64,000 nucleotides of DNA from Acetobacter aceti (GTDB lineage: Bacteria; Pseudomonadota; Alphaproteobacteria; Acetobacterales; Acetobacteraceae), in NCBI RefSeq assembly GCF_002005445.1, contig NZ_CP014692.1, positions 1,240,001-1,304,000 on the forward strand, written 5' to 3'. Both the position numbers and the translations under genes were made by a program. The notes below the pieces were generated by a model. The model searched no databases. It had not been told where the DNA came from and saw only the letters and a list, made by a program, of their open reading frames with translations. The stretch's first letter is position 1. Each line of letters starts with the position of its first letter. Shown in pieces: positions 36,026-45,407 of the stretch.

Positions 36026-37432
36026 TTACTGCCCGGCATCCCGAAGACGAACGCCTGAATTGATGCGGTCTTCAATATCTTCCAGCGTACATCCTTTGGT
36101 CTCCGGCACAAACATCAGGCCCACGACAAAGAACAGGGCGTTGAAACCGGCAAGACACCAGAACACGCCGAAATCACCAATTACAGCCATGCTGGACAGA
36201 AAGATATTGCTGATCAGCCAGTTTGCGATCCAGCTTGCCAGAGTGGAGCAGGACACGGCGAATGTCCGTCCACGCAAAGGCTGGATTTCGGAACCGATAA
36301 TCCATGGCAGTGGTCCCTGACCGACGGCGAAGGCTGCGATGAACAGGATCAGGAAACCCATGGCGATCATGCTGGCCATCATGGACGTCGCGCCGGTCCA
36401 GAGCAGGGTGCCGAACCCGAGCATGGCGACGGCTGAGAAAAACGTGCTGATGCTCAGGAGAATGCGTCGTCCCCAGCGGTCCATGAGGGCAACGGCCACG
36501 AGGGTCGCTGCTGTGTTCACAACGCCGATGGCCGTTGTGCACCACACGGAACTCGACGTACTGAAGCCCATGTGATTCAGGACAGTGGGAGCATAATACA
36601 TCAGCACGTTGATGCCGGAGAACTGCTGGAGCATCTGCAGGGCGATGCCAAGTGTGAAGGTGCGTCTGAAATTGGAGCTTGAAATCAGCAGGGCTGCCCC
36701 GGCGGACTCCTCACGTCCAAGCTGTTTGTCGATGCGCGACAGTTCCGCCTCGGCTTCTTCCGCCGACTCCCGGACACTGAGCAGGACGTCGCGCGCTTCC
36801 TGACGGCGTCCCTTGGTCAGAAGCCACCGTGGGGAATAAGGAAGGAGAAGAGTGGTCATAAGGAAAAGCACGGTCGGTACACTGAGCACCCCGAACATGA
36901 TCCGCCAGTGTCCACCCGGCGTGAGCAGACTGTCAGACGTGAAAGCCAGCAGGATCCCGATGGTGATCATCAGCTGGTAGGAGGAGATCATCGCGCCACG
37001 TCGATCCTGAGAGGCGATTTCGGCGATGTAGAGAGGGGCGGCAAAAGCGGCCAGCCCCACGCCCAGCCCCAGAGAGGCGCGTCCGACGATCATCATGGTG
37101 ACACTCGTCGCCAGTGCACAGAGCGCGGTCCCGCTCAGGAACAGTCCTCCCGCCACCAGCAGGGTTCCCTTGCGTCCCCATTTGTCGGCGATGAACACCG
37201 CGAAAACCGACCCGAAAGCCGCCGCCAGCATGAGGGAGGAAACAATCCATTCCGTCGTGCGGTTGTCGGTCTGGAATTCCTCGCGGATAAACCCCAGAGC
37301 CCCCGCGATGACACCCGTGTCCAGTCCGAACATGAGGCCGGCGAGGCCTGCCGCCAGAGCGAGAAAGAGTGTGGTGCGGCGGACGCGCGCTGAAGCATCC
37401 TGCTGAGCGGATGTCGAAACGGAAGAAGGCAT
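36026..37432 (-). CDS. Sugar:H+ symporter, MFS sugar porter family
   Basis: Twelve-helix sugar porter of 468 residues similar to GalP/AraE/XylE types. Family signatures: GLMFGLDTGVIAGALGFI at helix 1, DKWGRKGTLLVAG, RASLGLGVGLAAFAAPLYIAEIA, LLPYSPRWLLTKGR, QMLQQFSGINVLMYYAP and VPETKG in the C-terminal part. The sugar cannot be fixed from sequence. It is monocistronic and faces the IS remnant region at its 3' side. Confidence 0.9.
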   Translation of the reverse strand: MPSSVSTSAQQDASARVRRTTLFLALAAGLAGLMFGLDTGVIAGALGFIREEFQTDNRTTEWIVSSLMLAAAFGSVFAVFIADKWGRKGTLLVAGGLFLSGTALCALATSVTMMIVGRASLGLGVGLAAFAAPLYIAEIASQDRRGAMISSYQLMITIGILLAFTSDSLLTPGGHWRIMFGVLSVPTVLFLMTTLLLPYSPRWLLTKGRRQEARDVLLSVRESAEEAEAELSRIDKQLGREESAGAALLISSSNFRRTFTLGIALQMLQQFSGINVLMYYAPTVLNHMGFSTSSSVWCTTAIGVVNTAATLVAVALMDRWGRRILLSISTFFSAVAMLGFGTLLWTGATSMMASMIAMGFLILFIAAFAVGQGPLPWIIGSEIQPLRGRTFAVSCSTLASWIANWLISNIFLSSMAVIGDFGVFWCLAGFNALFFVVGLMFVPETKGCTLEDIEDRINSGVRLRDAGQ

Positions 37433-37522
37433 CGGGGTGTTCTGACCTCTTGTGACGCAGCAGACTTATTGAGTGTCTGTGGATAACCTTTCGTGCCGCT
37501 CTCTCGACAAGTCAATACACTC

Positions 37523-39586
37523 TTAATGTTTCAGCTTTTTCTTCCATGCTGCGCGAACTTCAGCCGGACTCATTTTTTTGCCGCTGACCTTGGGGGAGGC
37601 GTTCTCTTCCACTCCTCCCGGCGCCTTGCCGGAGGCGGGATTGTCATTGACGTCCTGTAAAGCTTTTTCACAGAGCGAGCCTTTGCCCACCCCGAATTGC
37701 ACCGTCGGCAGGAGAGCCAGCGGAGGGAACACGAAGCCAAGTCCGGCTGCCGCCGCCATCCGGCCGACAATCTCCACCCCGGGCAGCACGGTTGGGGATT
37801 TCAGGGGACCGGTGATGTTGAACGCGCCCGGAAATGACAGGATGGTGAGGCCCGTCGAGCGGGTCGTCAGGGAATAATCGATTTTATTGGTCCGGAAGTT
37901 GATGTCTCCCCGACCAAGTGTGCGTGTGTCGTTTGTGCGGAGCAGCATCGAACGGGTGCTGGCGATCCCGTTGCGCAGCGGCATGTCCGTCACGAAGCAC
38001 TCAACCTCCGCATGGGAGGGAAGGCCGAGTGCGGACAGCACCGCGCCTCCAAGCTGGAGCCCGAGGGCCGCGGGAATGAGCGCCGAGATTTCTCCGCCCT
38101 TGACCAGAACGAGTGTGAGGCCGCCATTGCCGTTGGCCATCAGGGACGCAATCGAGTTGCCGGTGGCATTCAGGCTGAACCGCCCGCCGATGACGCCGCC
38201 CTGTGCGCTGGTGCCGGTGGCCGTGCGCATGATGTGCGCCAGATCGATACGGGAAAAGTCGACTTTGGCTTTGACGGCGAAGTCCCTGTCATTCACCGGC
38301 TTCAGGGTCGCGCTGCTGGCCAATGTGCCTGTGCCGACGCCGAAATTCAGCTTCTTCACATCGATTGCGCCATCCTGGACCGCGAACTCGGCATCGATAT
38401 CGTCAAGAGGAAGCTGCCTGTTCTGGATGTGCTCGCCTTTATAGGTGACGTGGGCATTGACTGACCGAAGCTTGGGTACGTTGATCGGTGTATCCGGCAG
38501 GACATTCGGATCTTTGGCTTCCACTTTTTTCTCTGATGTGGTCTTGTCGCCCGGCTTCGCGCCGATAAATCCGCCCAGATCCTGAATATCCACACGATGT
38601 GACCGCAGCGCCGCATCAACAAACGGCACGGTCTGGTGTGGATCGACGGTGATTGTGCCGCTCAGGTCGCTGGACCCCATGTGACCGGTAAAACTTTTGA
38701 AAGCGACATGCTGCTGGTCATAGTCCAGTTTGCCGCGAATGTCGTAAGACGGTGTCTGCGGAATGGGCACGCCCGTCAGAGGGTAGAGAAGCGACATGTC
38801 CGGCCCCGACAGATGCAGGACGAGCTGCGTTCCTTCAAAGGCCAGCGGATTGTTCACGCTGCCTTTGAGCGTCACGCGGGTAGCGCCATTTCTGACTTCA
38901 AGATTGACGGGATAGGGTGTTTTGGCGTTCTGCAGGGACAGAAGTGCTCCGCCAACAAAATGACTGCTGATCGGCTGCCCGGCGTAGCGACCGGTCGTCT
39001 CCATGACGATCGTGCCCCGATCTGTAGCGGAGGCCGGCGGCGTCGTATGCAGTTGTGAGGTCATGTCCGCCCGGAGTTTCTGGTCCCGGAGACGGAGGTG
39101 GCCGTCACGGATTTCAAATTCCTCGATCTCGGGCAGGGTGACTGTGCCGTCCTTCTTGTCAGTTTCGGTTTTTTTGCTGCCAGAAGCGAACTTATAGTTG
39201 TTGCTTCCGTCCTGACGTCGCTGAATGTCCGCCTTGGGTGTGTCGACTGCAATACGAGGCAGTTCCGTCCTGCCATGGAGAAGCGCCAGCAGACGAATTC
39301 TGACAAGCAGGTGATCCGCTGTGAAGAACGGCGTGCTGTCGGATTTGAAGGTATCTGGTTGTTCGATCCTGACGCCATCAACCCGAACCTTCGGCACGAA
39401 GCCGATGCTGACATGCAGATGTTCGATGGTGGTCTTGCGTCCGAGAAGCGCCGTCGCCTCACGGTTGACCAGAGGCACAAACCAGTCCCATGACCAGAAT
39501 GCGATGAGCAGAAGGATCAGTACGACCGGGGCGCCGAGGCCGATGAACAGTTTTCTGTGGCGACTGAACAGGGAATGACCGGTCAT
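37523..39586 (-). CDS. AsmA family protein (second copy)
   Basis: Envelope protein of 687 residues with an N-terminal signal anchor (KLFIGLGAPVVLILLLIAFW). It has the AsmA repeat (GRKTTIEHLHVSIGFVPKVRVDGVRIEQP), a long beta-rich domain, and a C-terminal AsmA-like domain (NATGNSIASLMANGNGGLTLVLVKGGEISALIPAALG, GRGDINFRTNKIDYSLTTRS). The C-terminal tail is charged (SPAEVRAAWKKKLKH). The presumed role is outer-membrane or lipid homeostasis. It differs markedly from the protein at 26.4-28.6 kb, so it is not a recent duplicate. Confidence 0.87.
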   Translation of the reverse strand: MTGHSLFSRHRKLFIGLGAPVVLILLLIAFWSWDWFVPLVNREATALLGRKTTIEHLHVSIGFVPKVRVDGVRIEQPDTFKSDSTPFFTADHLLVRIRLLALLHGRTELPRIAVDTPKADIQRRQDGSNNYKFASGSKKTETDKKDGTVTLPEIEEFEIRDGHLRLRDQKLRADMTSQLHTTPPASATDRGTIVMETTGRYAGQPISSHFVGGALLSLQNAKTPYPVNLEVRNGATRVTLKGSVNNPLAFEGTQLVLHLSGPDMSLLYPLTGVPIPQTPSYDIRGKLDYDQQHVAFKSFTGHMGSSDLSGTITVDPHQTVPFVDAALRSHRVDIQDLGGFIGAKPGDKTTSEKKVEAKDPNVLPDTPINVPKLRSVNAHVTYKGEHIQNRQLPLDDIDAEFAVQDGAIDVKKLNFGVGTGTLASSATLKPVNDRDFAVKAKVDFSRIDLAHIMRTATGTSAQGGVIGGRFSLNATGNSIASLMANGNGGLTLVLVKGGEISALIPAALGLQLGGAVLSALGLPSHAEVECFVTDMPLRNGIASTRSMLLRTNDTRTLGRGDINFRTNKIDYSLTTRSTGLTILSFPGAFNITGPLKSPTVLPGVEIVGRMAAAAGLGFVFPPLALLPTVQFGVGKGSLCEKALQDVNDNPASGKAPGGVEENASPKVSGKKMSPAEVRAAWKKKLKH

Positions 39587-39789
39587 GAGAGTCCGTAAAG
39601 GCTGTGAACGGGGCTAACGGGCAGAACAGAACCCATTGTTTGTGCCGGGTTAACGCGGACCCTGTGTTCGGGTTCGTCTTAATGGACGGAGAACCCGGAC
39701 ATTCCCTTCAGACGAGGCCGGCGACCAAGAAGCAGGACCGGTCCTGAAAGTGGCTTTGAGACTGAAACCGGCAGCCGTTACGGCAACGA

Positions 39790-41121
39790 TCATACGGAGA
39801 CGGAGGCTGCCTGTTTCCGGATCCGGGTTCTTTTGCGACCGTCCATCAACCACAATCCGGCGCACCCGGCGAAGGCTGCGATGGTGACATAAATTGCCGG
39901 AGCCAGCGGCGTGTAGGGAGTGAGCGAAGAGATGACGGCGGGAGTCAGACCACCGAAAATTGCGTAGGCGATATTGTAGGCCAGCGAAACGCCGGAAAAT
40001 CTCACCATTGGAGGGAAAGCACGCAGCATCCCGACGGGAACCAGTCCCACAAAGCCGCAGCAGAGTCCTGCAAGTCCCGCCCAGACAGGCAGGGAGTGAG
40101 GAAACTGCGGCGGCAGGCTGTAAAGGGCGAAAGCGCCAGCAGCGAGCAGTGGCCCACATACGAGGCTCATCGCGCTGAGCGGGATAGTGTCGGTCAGGGC
40201 GCTCACCGAGATGACCGAGATTGTGAGGCAGAGAGTCGCGACAAGACTCGCTAGCATGGTTTCCGTGGGTGGAATATGGTGCAGGGTCTGCATCAGCGGC
40301 GGCATCATCAGGATCAGAACGACAATGGCCGCCGTCAGGGTCCATGTCGTCAGCATCGAGCACAGGATGGGAAAGCGATAGTCCCGCAGCAGAATGGCGG
40401 CGGGCAGGGATGAAGCTGTTTCAGCACGCTGGTGCATTTCACGAAACACGGGTGTCTCATCCAGCCAGCGCCTCAGGATCATCGCGCCGATCCCGAAGAC
40501 GCCGCCGATGATGAAGGGAATACGCCAGCCCCAGTCGCTGACATCACCTGCAGAAAGCGTTGTGTTCAACGCCAGAATCACCAGTGATCCGAGCAGGATG
40601 CCGCCAGTCAGTCCACCGGTGAGCAGCCCGGTCGCCAGTCCCACGCGACCCGGCGGGGCATGCTCGGAAACGAACACCCATCCACCCGGCGCCTCGCCAC
40701 CGATGGCTGCTCCCTGAGCCATGCGCAGGAGCAGCAGGATCAGGGGCGCACCTGCTCCAAGTGTTTCATAACCGGGCAGAAGGCCCATCATGAGCGTGGG
40801 GAGCGCCATCAGCAGGACACTGAACGTGAAGACTTTCTTGCGTCCGGCGATGTCGCCGAAATGCGCCATGATGATCCCGCCAAGCGGCCGCGCCAGATAT
40901 CCCGCGCCGAACAGGCCGAATGCTTCTGTCTGCCTCAACCACGCCGCCTGACTGGCCGGAAAGAAGTGAAGAGCGATAAGCTTTGCCAGGAACGCGAAGA
41001 TCACGAAGTCATAAAACTCCAGCGCGCCTCCCAGTGACGCCAGCACCAGAATCCGAATCTGGGAGAAAGACAGGACTTTGGATGCTGCTGCTGCGGCAGA
41101 GGGGACTGGAGACGAAGACAT
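39790..41121 (-). CDS. MFS transporter, metabolite:H+ symporter (MHS) family
   Basis: Twelve-helix transporter of 443 residues. The N-terminus SLGGALEFYDFVIFAFLAKLIALHFFP, then RPLGGIIMAHFGDIAGRKKVF and RMAQGAAIGGEAPGGWVFVSEHAP, are the MHS (ProP/KgtP/citrate type) signatures. The substrate is probably an organic acid or compatible solute but is not determinable. ATG 41121 is preferred; the longer frame to 41259 would cover the divergent promoter of the glucose dehydrogenase gene. Confidence 0.88.
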   Translation of the reverse strand: MSSSPVPSAAAAASKVLSFSQIRILVLASLGGALEFYDFVIFAFLAKLIALHFFPASQAAWLRQTEAFGLFGAGYLARPLGGIIMAHFGDIAGRKKVFTFSVLLMALPTLMMGLLPGYETLGAGAPLILLLLRMAQGAAIGGEAPGGWVFVSEHAPPGRVGLATGLLTGGLTGGILLGSLVILALNTTLSAGDVSDWGWRIPFIIGGVFGIGAMILRRWLDETPVFREMHQRAETASSLPAAILLRDYRFPILCSMLTTWTLTAAIVVLILMMPPLMQTLHHIPPTETMLASLVATLCLTISVISVSALTDTIPLSAMSLVCGPLLAAGAFALYSLPPQFPHSLPVWAGLAGLCCGFVGLVPVGMLRAFPPMVRFSGVSLAYNIAYAIFGGLTPAVISSLTPYTPLAPAIYVTIAAFAGCAGLWLMDGRKRTRIRKQAASVSV

Positions 41122-41311
41122 GAGCCGTAATCCGTATGAGGCCAGGCGGCGGAAAAGGCAGCGCTGAACGGGTGAGGCGGCGCTTATAGGCGAAACTCCG
41201 GACAAATCCCACAGCAGAGCTTTTTTCAACTTCCCGTTGACAACCGGGTGCGGTCTCATCTGTTTGTGCTTGAATGATATGTGTGATGGACGTCGAAAAG
41301 GCCCTCAATTT

Positions 41312-43684
41312 ATGACAACGCGTGCTGACAGGTCCGGAGTGATACTTGTCGTCACTGTGCTCGTGACCGCCCTGCTTGGGCTGGTGCTTGCCGGTGGCGG
41401 ACTGTGGCTGGCTACTCTGGGCGGGTCGCTGTTTTATGCGCCGTGTGGTGTGGCGGTTCTTCTGACCGCCTTTCTTTTGTGGAAGCGTAGTGCGGCGGCG
41501 TTGTGGCTTTACACGCTGATTGTTTTCGCAACGCTCATCTGGGCCGTTCTTGAGGCTGGCTTTGATTTCTGGACGCTCGCACCGCGCGGCGATCTGATCC
41601 TTCCTCTGGGGGTCTGGCTGCTTCTGCCGTTCGTCACCCGCCATCTCGGGCGCGGTGCACAGGCAGCGCGTGCCCCTCTGGCTGCGGGGCTTGTCACGGG
41701 CGTCGTGATCTTCGGCTATGCCCTGACACAGGATCCGCAGGATGTTGCGGGCAGCCTGCCTCAGGCGGCAGCGGATGTTGTTCCCGGCGATGCGGGAGAG
41801 GTCGCCGACTCCGACTGGAGCGCATATGGCCGCACCCAGTTTGGTGATCGCTACTCACCGCTCAAGCAGGTGAATCCGCAGAACGTCAGGAATCTGAAAG
41901 TGGCGTGGACCTTTCGCACCAACGATCTGAAAGGGCCGAATGATCCGGGAGAAATCACGGATGAAGTGACGCCGATCAAGATCAACGACACAGTCTATCT
42001 CTGCTCTCCGCATCAGAAGCTGTTTGCTCTGGATGCCGCTACAGGACAGCAGAAATGGGTCTTTGATCCGCAGCTCAAATACAATTCCAGCTTCCAGCAC
42101 ATGACCTGCCGTGGCGTGTCCTATGCGGAAACCGCCGATGCGACGGACGACTGCGCAAGCCGTATCTTTCTGCCGACCAATGATGGCCGTCTGCTGGCGA
42201 TCAATGCCAGAACCGGCGTCCGCTGCCCGGCTTTCGGCAAGAACGGCGAGATTGATCTGACCGACGGCATGCCGATGAAGGAGCTTGGTTTCTATGAGCC
42301 GACTTCACCACCGGTTGTGACCAGCAAACTCGTCATCATCTCGGGCGCTGTGACCGACAACTATTCCACGCATGAGCCGTCTGGCGTGACGCGCGGTTTC
42401 GATCTGCGCACCGGCCAGCTTGTCTGGGCATTTGATACGGGCAATCCCAATCCGAACGAACTGCCTTCCGATACACATAAATATGTGGCCAACTCGCCCA
42501 ACTCGTGGATCACGTCGTCCTACGATGCGAAGCTGAACCTGATCTACATCCCGACAGGGGTGGCGACACCTGATATCTGGGGTGGTTACCGCACGCCGGA
42601 TCAGGAGCGTTACGCATCCGGCGTTCTGGCCCTGAACGCCGACACTGGCGAGAAGGTCTGGTTCTATCAGACCGTCCATCATGATCTGTGGGACATGGAT
42701 ATTCCGTCCCAGCCGAGCCTTGTTGATCTTCATCAGGCGGACGGCACGGTCGTTCCGGCGATCTATGCTCCGGCCAAGACCGGCAACATCTTCGTGCTGG
42801 ATCGTCGCACGGGCGTGCCCGTGGTGCCTGCTCCTGAAACGCCTGTTCCGCAGGGTGCGGCGCCGGGCGATCATACTTCACCCACACAGCCTTACTCCGA
42901 GCTGACATTCCGTCCGAAGAACAACCTGACGGATGCGGACATGTGGGGCGCGACCATGGTGGATCAGCTTGTCTGCCGCATCCTGTTCAAGTCACTGCGC
43001 TATGAGGGACCGTTCACGCCGCCATCCACGCAGGGAACGCTTGTGTTTCCGGGCAATCTCGGCATGTTTGAATGGGGCGGGCTGGCGGTTGATCCTGTCC
43101 GGCAGATTGCCTTCGCCAATCCGATCGCCATTCCGTTCGTCTCAAAGCTGGTGCCTCGCGGTCCCGGCAATCCGGCAAGCCCGGCTGAGGGCGGTGGTCC
43201 TTCGGGCACGGAAGCCGGTATCCAGCCACAGTATGGCACACCGTTCGGTGTTGAGCTGAACCCGTTCCTGTCGCCGTTTGGCGTGCCCTGCAAGCAGCCG
43301 GGCTGGGGTTATGTCGCAGGTATCGACCTCAAGACGAACAGGATCGTCTGGATGCACCGTAACGGCACCACACGGGACAGCTCGCCTCTGCCGTTCGGCT
43401 TCAAGGTTGGTATCCCGTCTCTGGGCGGTCCGATTGCGACGGCGGGTGGTGTGGCGTTCCTGACCTCAACGGCGGATTACTACATCCGGGCCTATGACGT
43501 GACGACGGGCCAGCAGCTCTGGGAAGATCGTCTGCCGGCTGGCGGTCAGTCAACGCCGATGACCTACGAGCAGAATGGACGTCAGTTCATTGTGACGGCC
43601 GCGGGCGGACATGGCTCGTTCGGTACGAAACTTGGCGATTATGTCATCGCCTATGCCCTGCCGGATGCAGCCAAGGCGCCCTGA
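41312..43684 (+). CDS. gcd: Membrane-bound PQQ-dependent glucose dehydrogenase
   Basis: Inner-membrane quinoprotein of 790 residues that oxidises periplasmic glucose to gluconolactone and passes electrons to ubiquinone; a hallmark of acetic acid bacteria. Five N-terminal transmembrane helices (residues about 8-150) are followed by the PQQ propeller domain: DWSAYGRTQFGDRYSPLKQVN, TPIKINDTVYLCSPHQKLFALDA, HHDLWDMDIPSQPSLVDL and GGQSTPMTYEQNGRQFIVTAAGGHG. ATG 41312 gives MTTRADRSGV; the 25-residue upstream extension is unlikely. A strong terminator follows. Confidence 0.95.
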   Translation: MTTRADRSGVILVVTVLVTALLGLVLAGGGLWLATLGGSLFYAPCGVAVLLTAFLLWKRSAAALWLYTLIVFATLIWAVLEAGFDFWTLAPRGDLILPLGVWLLLPFVTRHLGRGAQAARAPLAAGLVTGVVIFGYALTQDPQDVAGSLPQAAADVVPGDAGEVADSDWSAYGRTQFGDRYSPLKQVNPQNVRNLKVAWTFRTNDLKGPNDPGEITDEVTPIKINDTVYLCSPHQKLFALDAATGQQKWVFDPQLKYNSSFQHMTCRGVSYAETADATDDCASRIFLPTNDGRLLAINARTGVRCPAFGKNGEIDLTDGMPMKELGFYEPTSPPVVTSKLVIISGAVTDNYSTHEPSGVTRGFDLRTGQLVWAFDTGNPNPNELPSDTHKYVANSPNSWITSSYDAKLNLIYIPTGVATPDIWGGYRTPDQERYASGVLALNADTGEKVWFYQTVHHDLWDMDIPSQPSLVDLHQADGTVVPAIYAPAKTGNIFVLDRRTGVPVVPAPETPVPQGAAPGDHTSPTQPYSELTFRPKNNLTDADMWGATMVDQLVCRILFKSLRYEGPFTPPSTQGTLVFPGNLGMFEWGGLAVDPVRQIAFANPIAIPFVSKLVPRGPGNPASPAEGGGPSGTEAGIQPQYGTPFGVELNPFLSPFGVPCKQPGWGYVAGIDLKTNRIVWMHRNGTTRDSSPLPFGFKVGIPSLGGPIATAGGVAFLTSTADYYIRAYDVTTGQQLWEDRLPAGGQSTPMTYEQNGRQFIVTAAGGHGSFGTKLGDYVIAYALPDAAKAP

Positions 43685-43792
43685 TGCCCGAAGAGGCAGG
43701 TTGTCTTTCAATCGGGAAGGATGACCTGTCCTGCGGATGCGTCACACTGTGCAATGTGATGCTTCTGTCAGGATGGAAAAACACGAAAATGC

Positions 43793-43819
43793 GGGCGAGG
43801 ATGACTCCTCGCCCTTTTT
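43793..43819. terminator. Intrinsic terminator, probably bidirectional
   Basis: The perfect 8-base stem GGGCGAGG/CCTCGCCC with a 6-base loop is followed by TTTTT on the plus strand and preceded by an A-rich stretch. It sits between gcd and the convergent Cys-rich gene, so it can serve both. Confidence 0.85.
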
Positions 43820-43822
43820 CTG

Positions 43823-45073
43823 TCAGCAGGCGTGGCTGAAGGCAGCCGTCCAATGAGTGTGCTGATCGCAGCCTGGCGGAAATGCTGCTGTCGTGCCGCA
43901 ACTGCCATGCCAGTTATCAAGATGAGTTCCGCAACTGCCTTGCTGCGTGGTGCTGCTGGAAGAAGGGCACCAGCCGAAACCGCTATAGTGATCCTTGGCC
44001 ACACAGTTCCAGAAATTGCTGTCATGCTGTGGGTCGAAGGAGGAAGAGCAGCTTCCGCTACCGTTCCACGGCAGGGGAGAAGGCGTGTTACAGGAGCCGT
44101 GATCCCAGAACGTCGGGCAACCACCGTGATGAGAGTGGTGGTGCTCGCTTCCACCGTTATGACAGCCGCCACCGTTATTCGTATCACATGAACTGGTGTG
44201 GTCATGTCCCGGCGGCCAGCCGCTGACGGTCGAGGAAGACAGGCTGCTGTCTGCAATCACATAATCACCGGCTTTATCCAGTGTTACTGTCAAAGAACCC
44301 GGTGTGTAGCCGCTTTCCGTATTGATATCGCTCAGCGTAATGGTCTGGTTGGTGCTTGTCTCTATTGTCAGTGAGTAGCTGCCATTGCTGTTGGCTGTAT
44401 AGCTGGCAGAAACAGGAATGACACCACTTGAACCATTGATGGCGAATTCAGAGTTCGCGGAAACATTGTTGAAAACGGTGCTTATGGTTGAATAGCTCTG
44501 ATCGAAGACAACCATGTTCTGCGTTGATGGATCAAAATTGACAACATCTCCCGTGCGATTGCCCAGGGTATAGAGAGTGCTTCCTCCTTTCAGATTGACA
44601 GTCATGGCATAATCCACACCCACGCCTGCGGCTTCTGTTCCCAGCGTGGAATGGTTCAGGTTGATCGTGCCGTTGCCCGAAAGTCCCTGGGTTGTGATCG
44701 TGACATTGGAACTGTCATTGATCGTCAGAGTGCCCGAAATTTCGTTGATCCCCAGATCAACAGGTGAAGACGTGTCGATTACAAGACTGCCTGTACCGAA
44801 AATCTGCATGGATTCTGCTGTAAAGACAGGAGTTGCTGAAGCATCGGAGCCGTCGCAGGCGGTAATCTTGAGCGTTCCATAATCGCCGATAGTCAGGCTG
44901 GGAACTTCAGTGGAGTAAGTGCTTCCAATGACAGCCGTTACGGGAGCTGTTTCTGCGCCGGTTACGTTGATTTCATGATAGTCCGTAGGCAGCTCTCCTG
45001 CACTCCAGTTTGTCGGGTCCAGAAAATCTGTCGATGTCTTCCCCGTGAAGTAATCAGTGGCGTTCTGTACCAT
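43823..45073 (-). CDS. Beta-repeat protein with Cys/His-rich C-terminus
   Basis: Protein of 416 residues with no recognised overall family. The N-terminal start (YFTGKTSTDFLDPTNWSAGELPTD) resembles large surface proteins of acetic acid bacteria that carry beta-helix repeats. Residues about 60-290 are Ser/Thr/Asn-rich beta-type (LTIGDYGTLKIT, GTLTINDSSNVTIT). The last 125 residues are dense in Cys, His, Gly and Trp, with recurring GSC (DHGSCN, SGSCSS, QGSCGT, HGSCGT) and HHHSHH. No classical signal peptide is visible, so export may be by a type I route or absent. Confidence 0.7.
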   Translation of the reverse strand: MVQNATDYFTGKTSTDFLDPTNWSAGELPTDYHEINVTGAETAPVTAVIGSTYSTEVPSLTIGDYGTLKITACDGSDASATPVFTAESMQIFGTGSLVIDTSSPVDLGINEISGTLTINDSSNVTITTQGLSGNGTINLNHSTLGTEAAGVGVDYAMTVNLKGGSTLYTLGNRTGDVVNFDPSTQNMVVFDQSYSTISTVFNNVSANSEFAINGSSGVIPVSASYTANSNGSYSLTIETSTNQTITLSDINTESGYTPGSLTVTLDKAGDYVIADSSLSSSTVSGWPPGHDHTSSCDTNNGGGCHNGGSEHHHSHHGGCPTFWDHGSCNTPSPLPWNGSGSCSSSFDPQHDSNFWNCVAKDHYSGFGWCPSSSSTTQQGSCGTHLDNWHGSCGTTAAFPPGCDQHTHWTAAFSHAC

Positions 45074-45407
45074 AATAACTCTCAGCCTTTTGTCTGTTTT
45101 GTTACCATTTGATTGCCTGAAGAAGTTTTTCCTCCGGTAATCTGGTAAAATTAATACATCATTAACCTCGTCAATAAAATGTTACAGATTTTTAATTTTT
45201 TGAAGTAACTAAAAATATGGCGCCATGAATTGGAGTATTAAAGTAAATACAAAATATTAATAATATTTTCCAATATGATATTGAGAAAATCAGAGTAAAT
45301 TTAAATCAAAAATATCATATTTTTTGAAATTTAAAAATAAGACTCCAATTTTTTAGACGAAAATGCACTGTTTTGATCTCACCTGCTGTCTGAAGAAGAA
45401 CGGGAGT
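45074..45407. other. AT-rich intergenic region
   Basis: About 330 AT-rich bases between the Cys-rich gene and fumC, both on the minus strand. The first part should hold the Cys-rich gene promoter. No ORF, hairpin with T-run or known operator was seen. Confidence 0.4.

Noticed and set aside
43644..44256. Plus- and minus-strand ORFs overlapping the Cys-rich tail
   Set aside because: They are alternative frames of the repetitive tail with no ribosome binding sites; the 416-residue frame explains the whole region.
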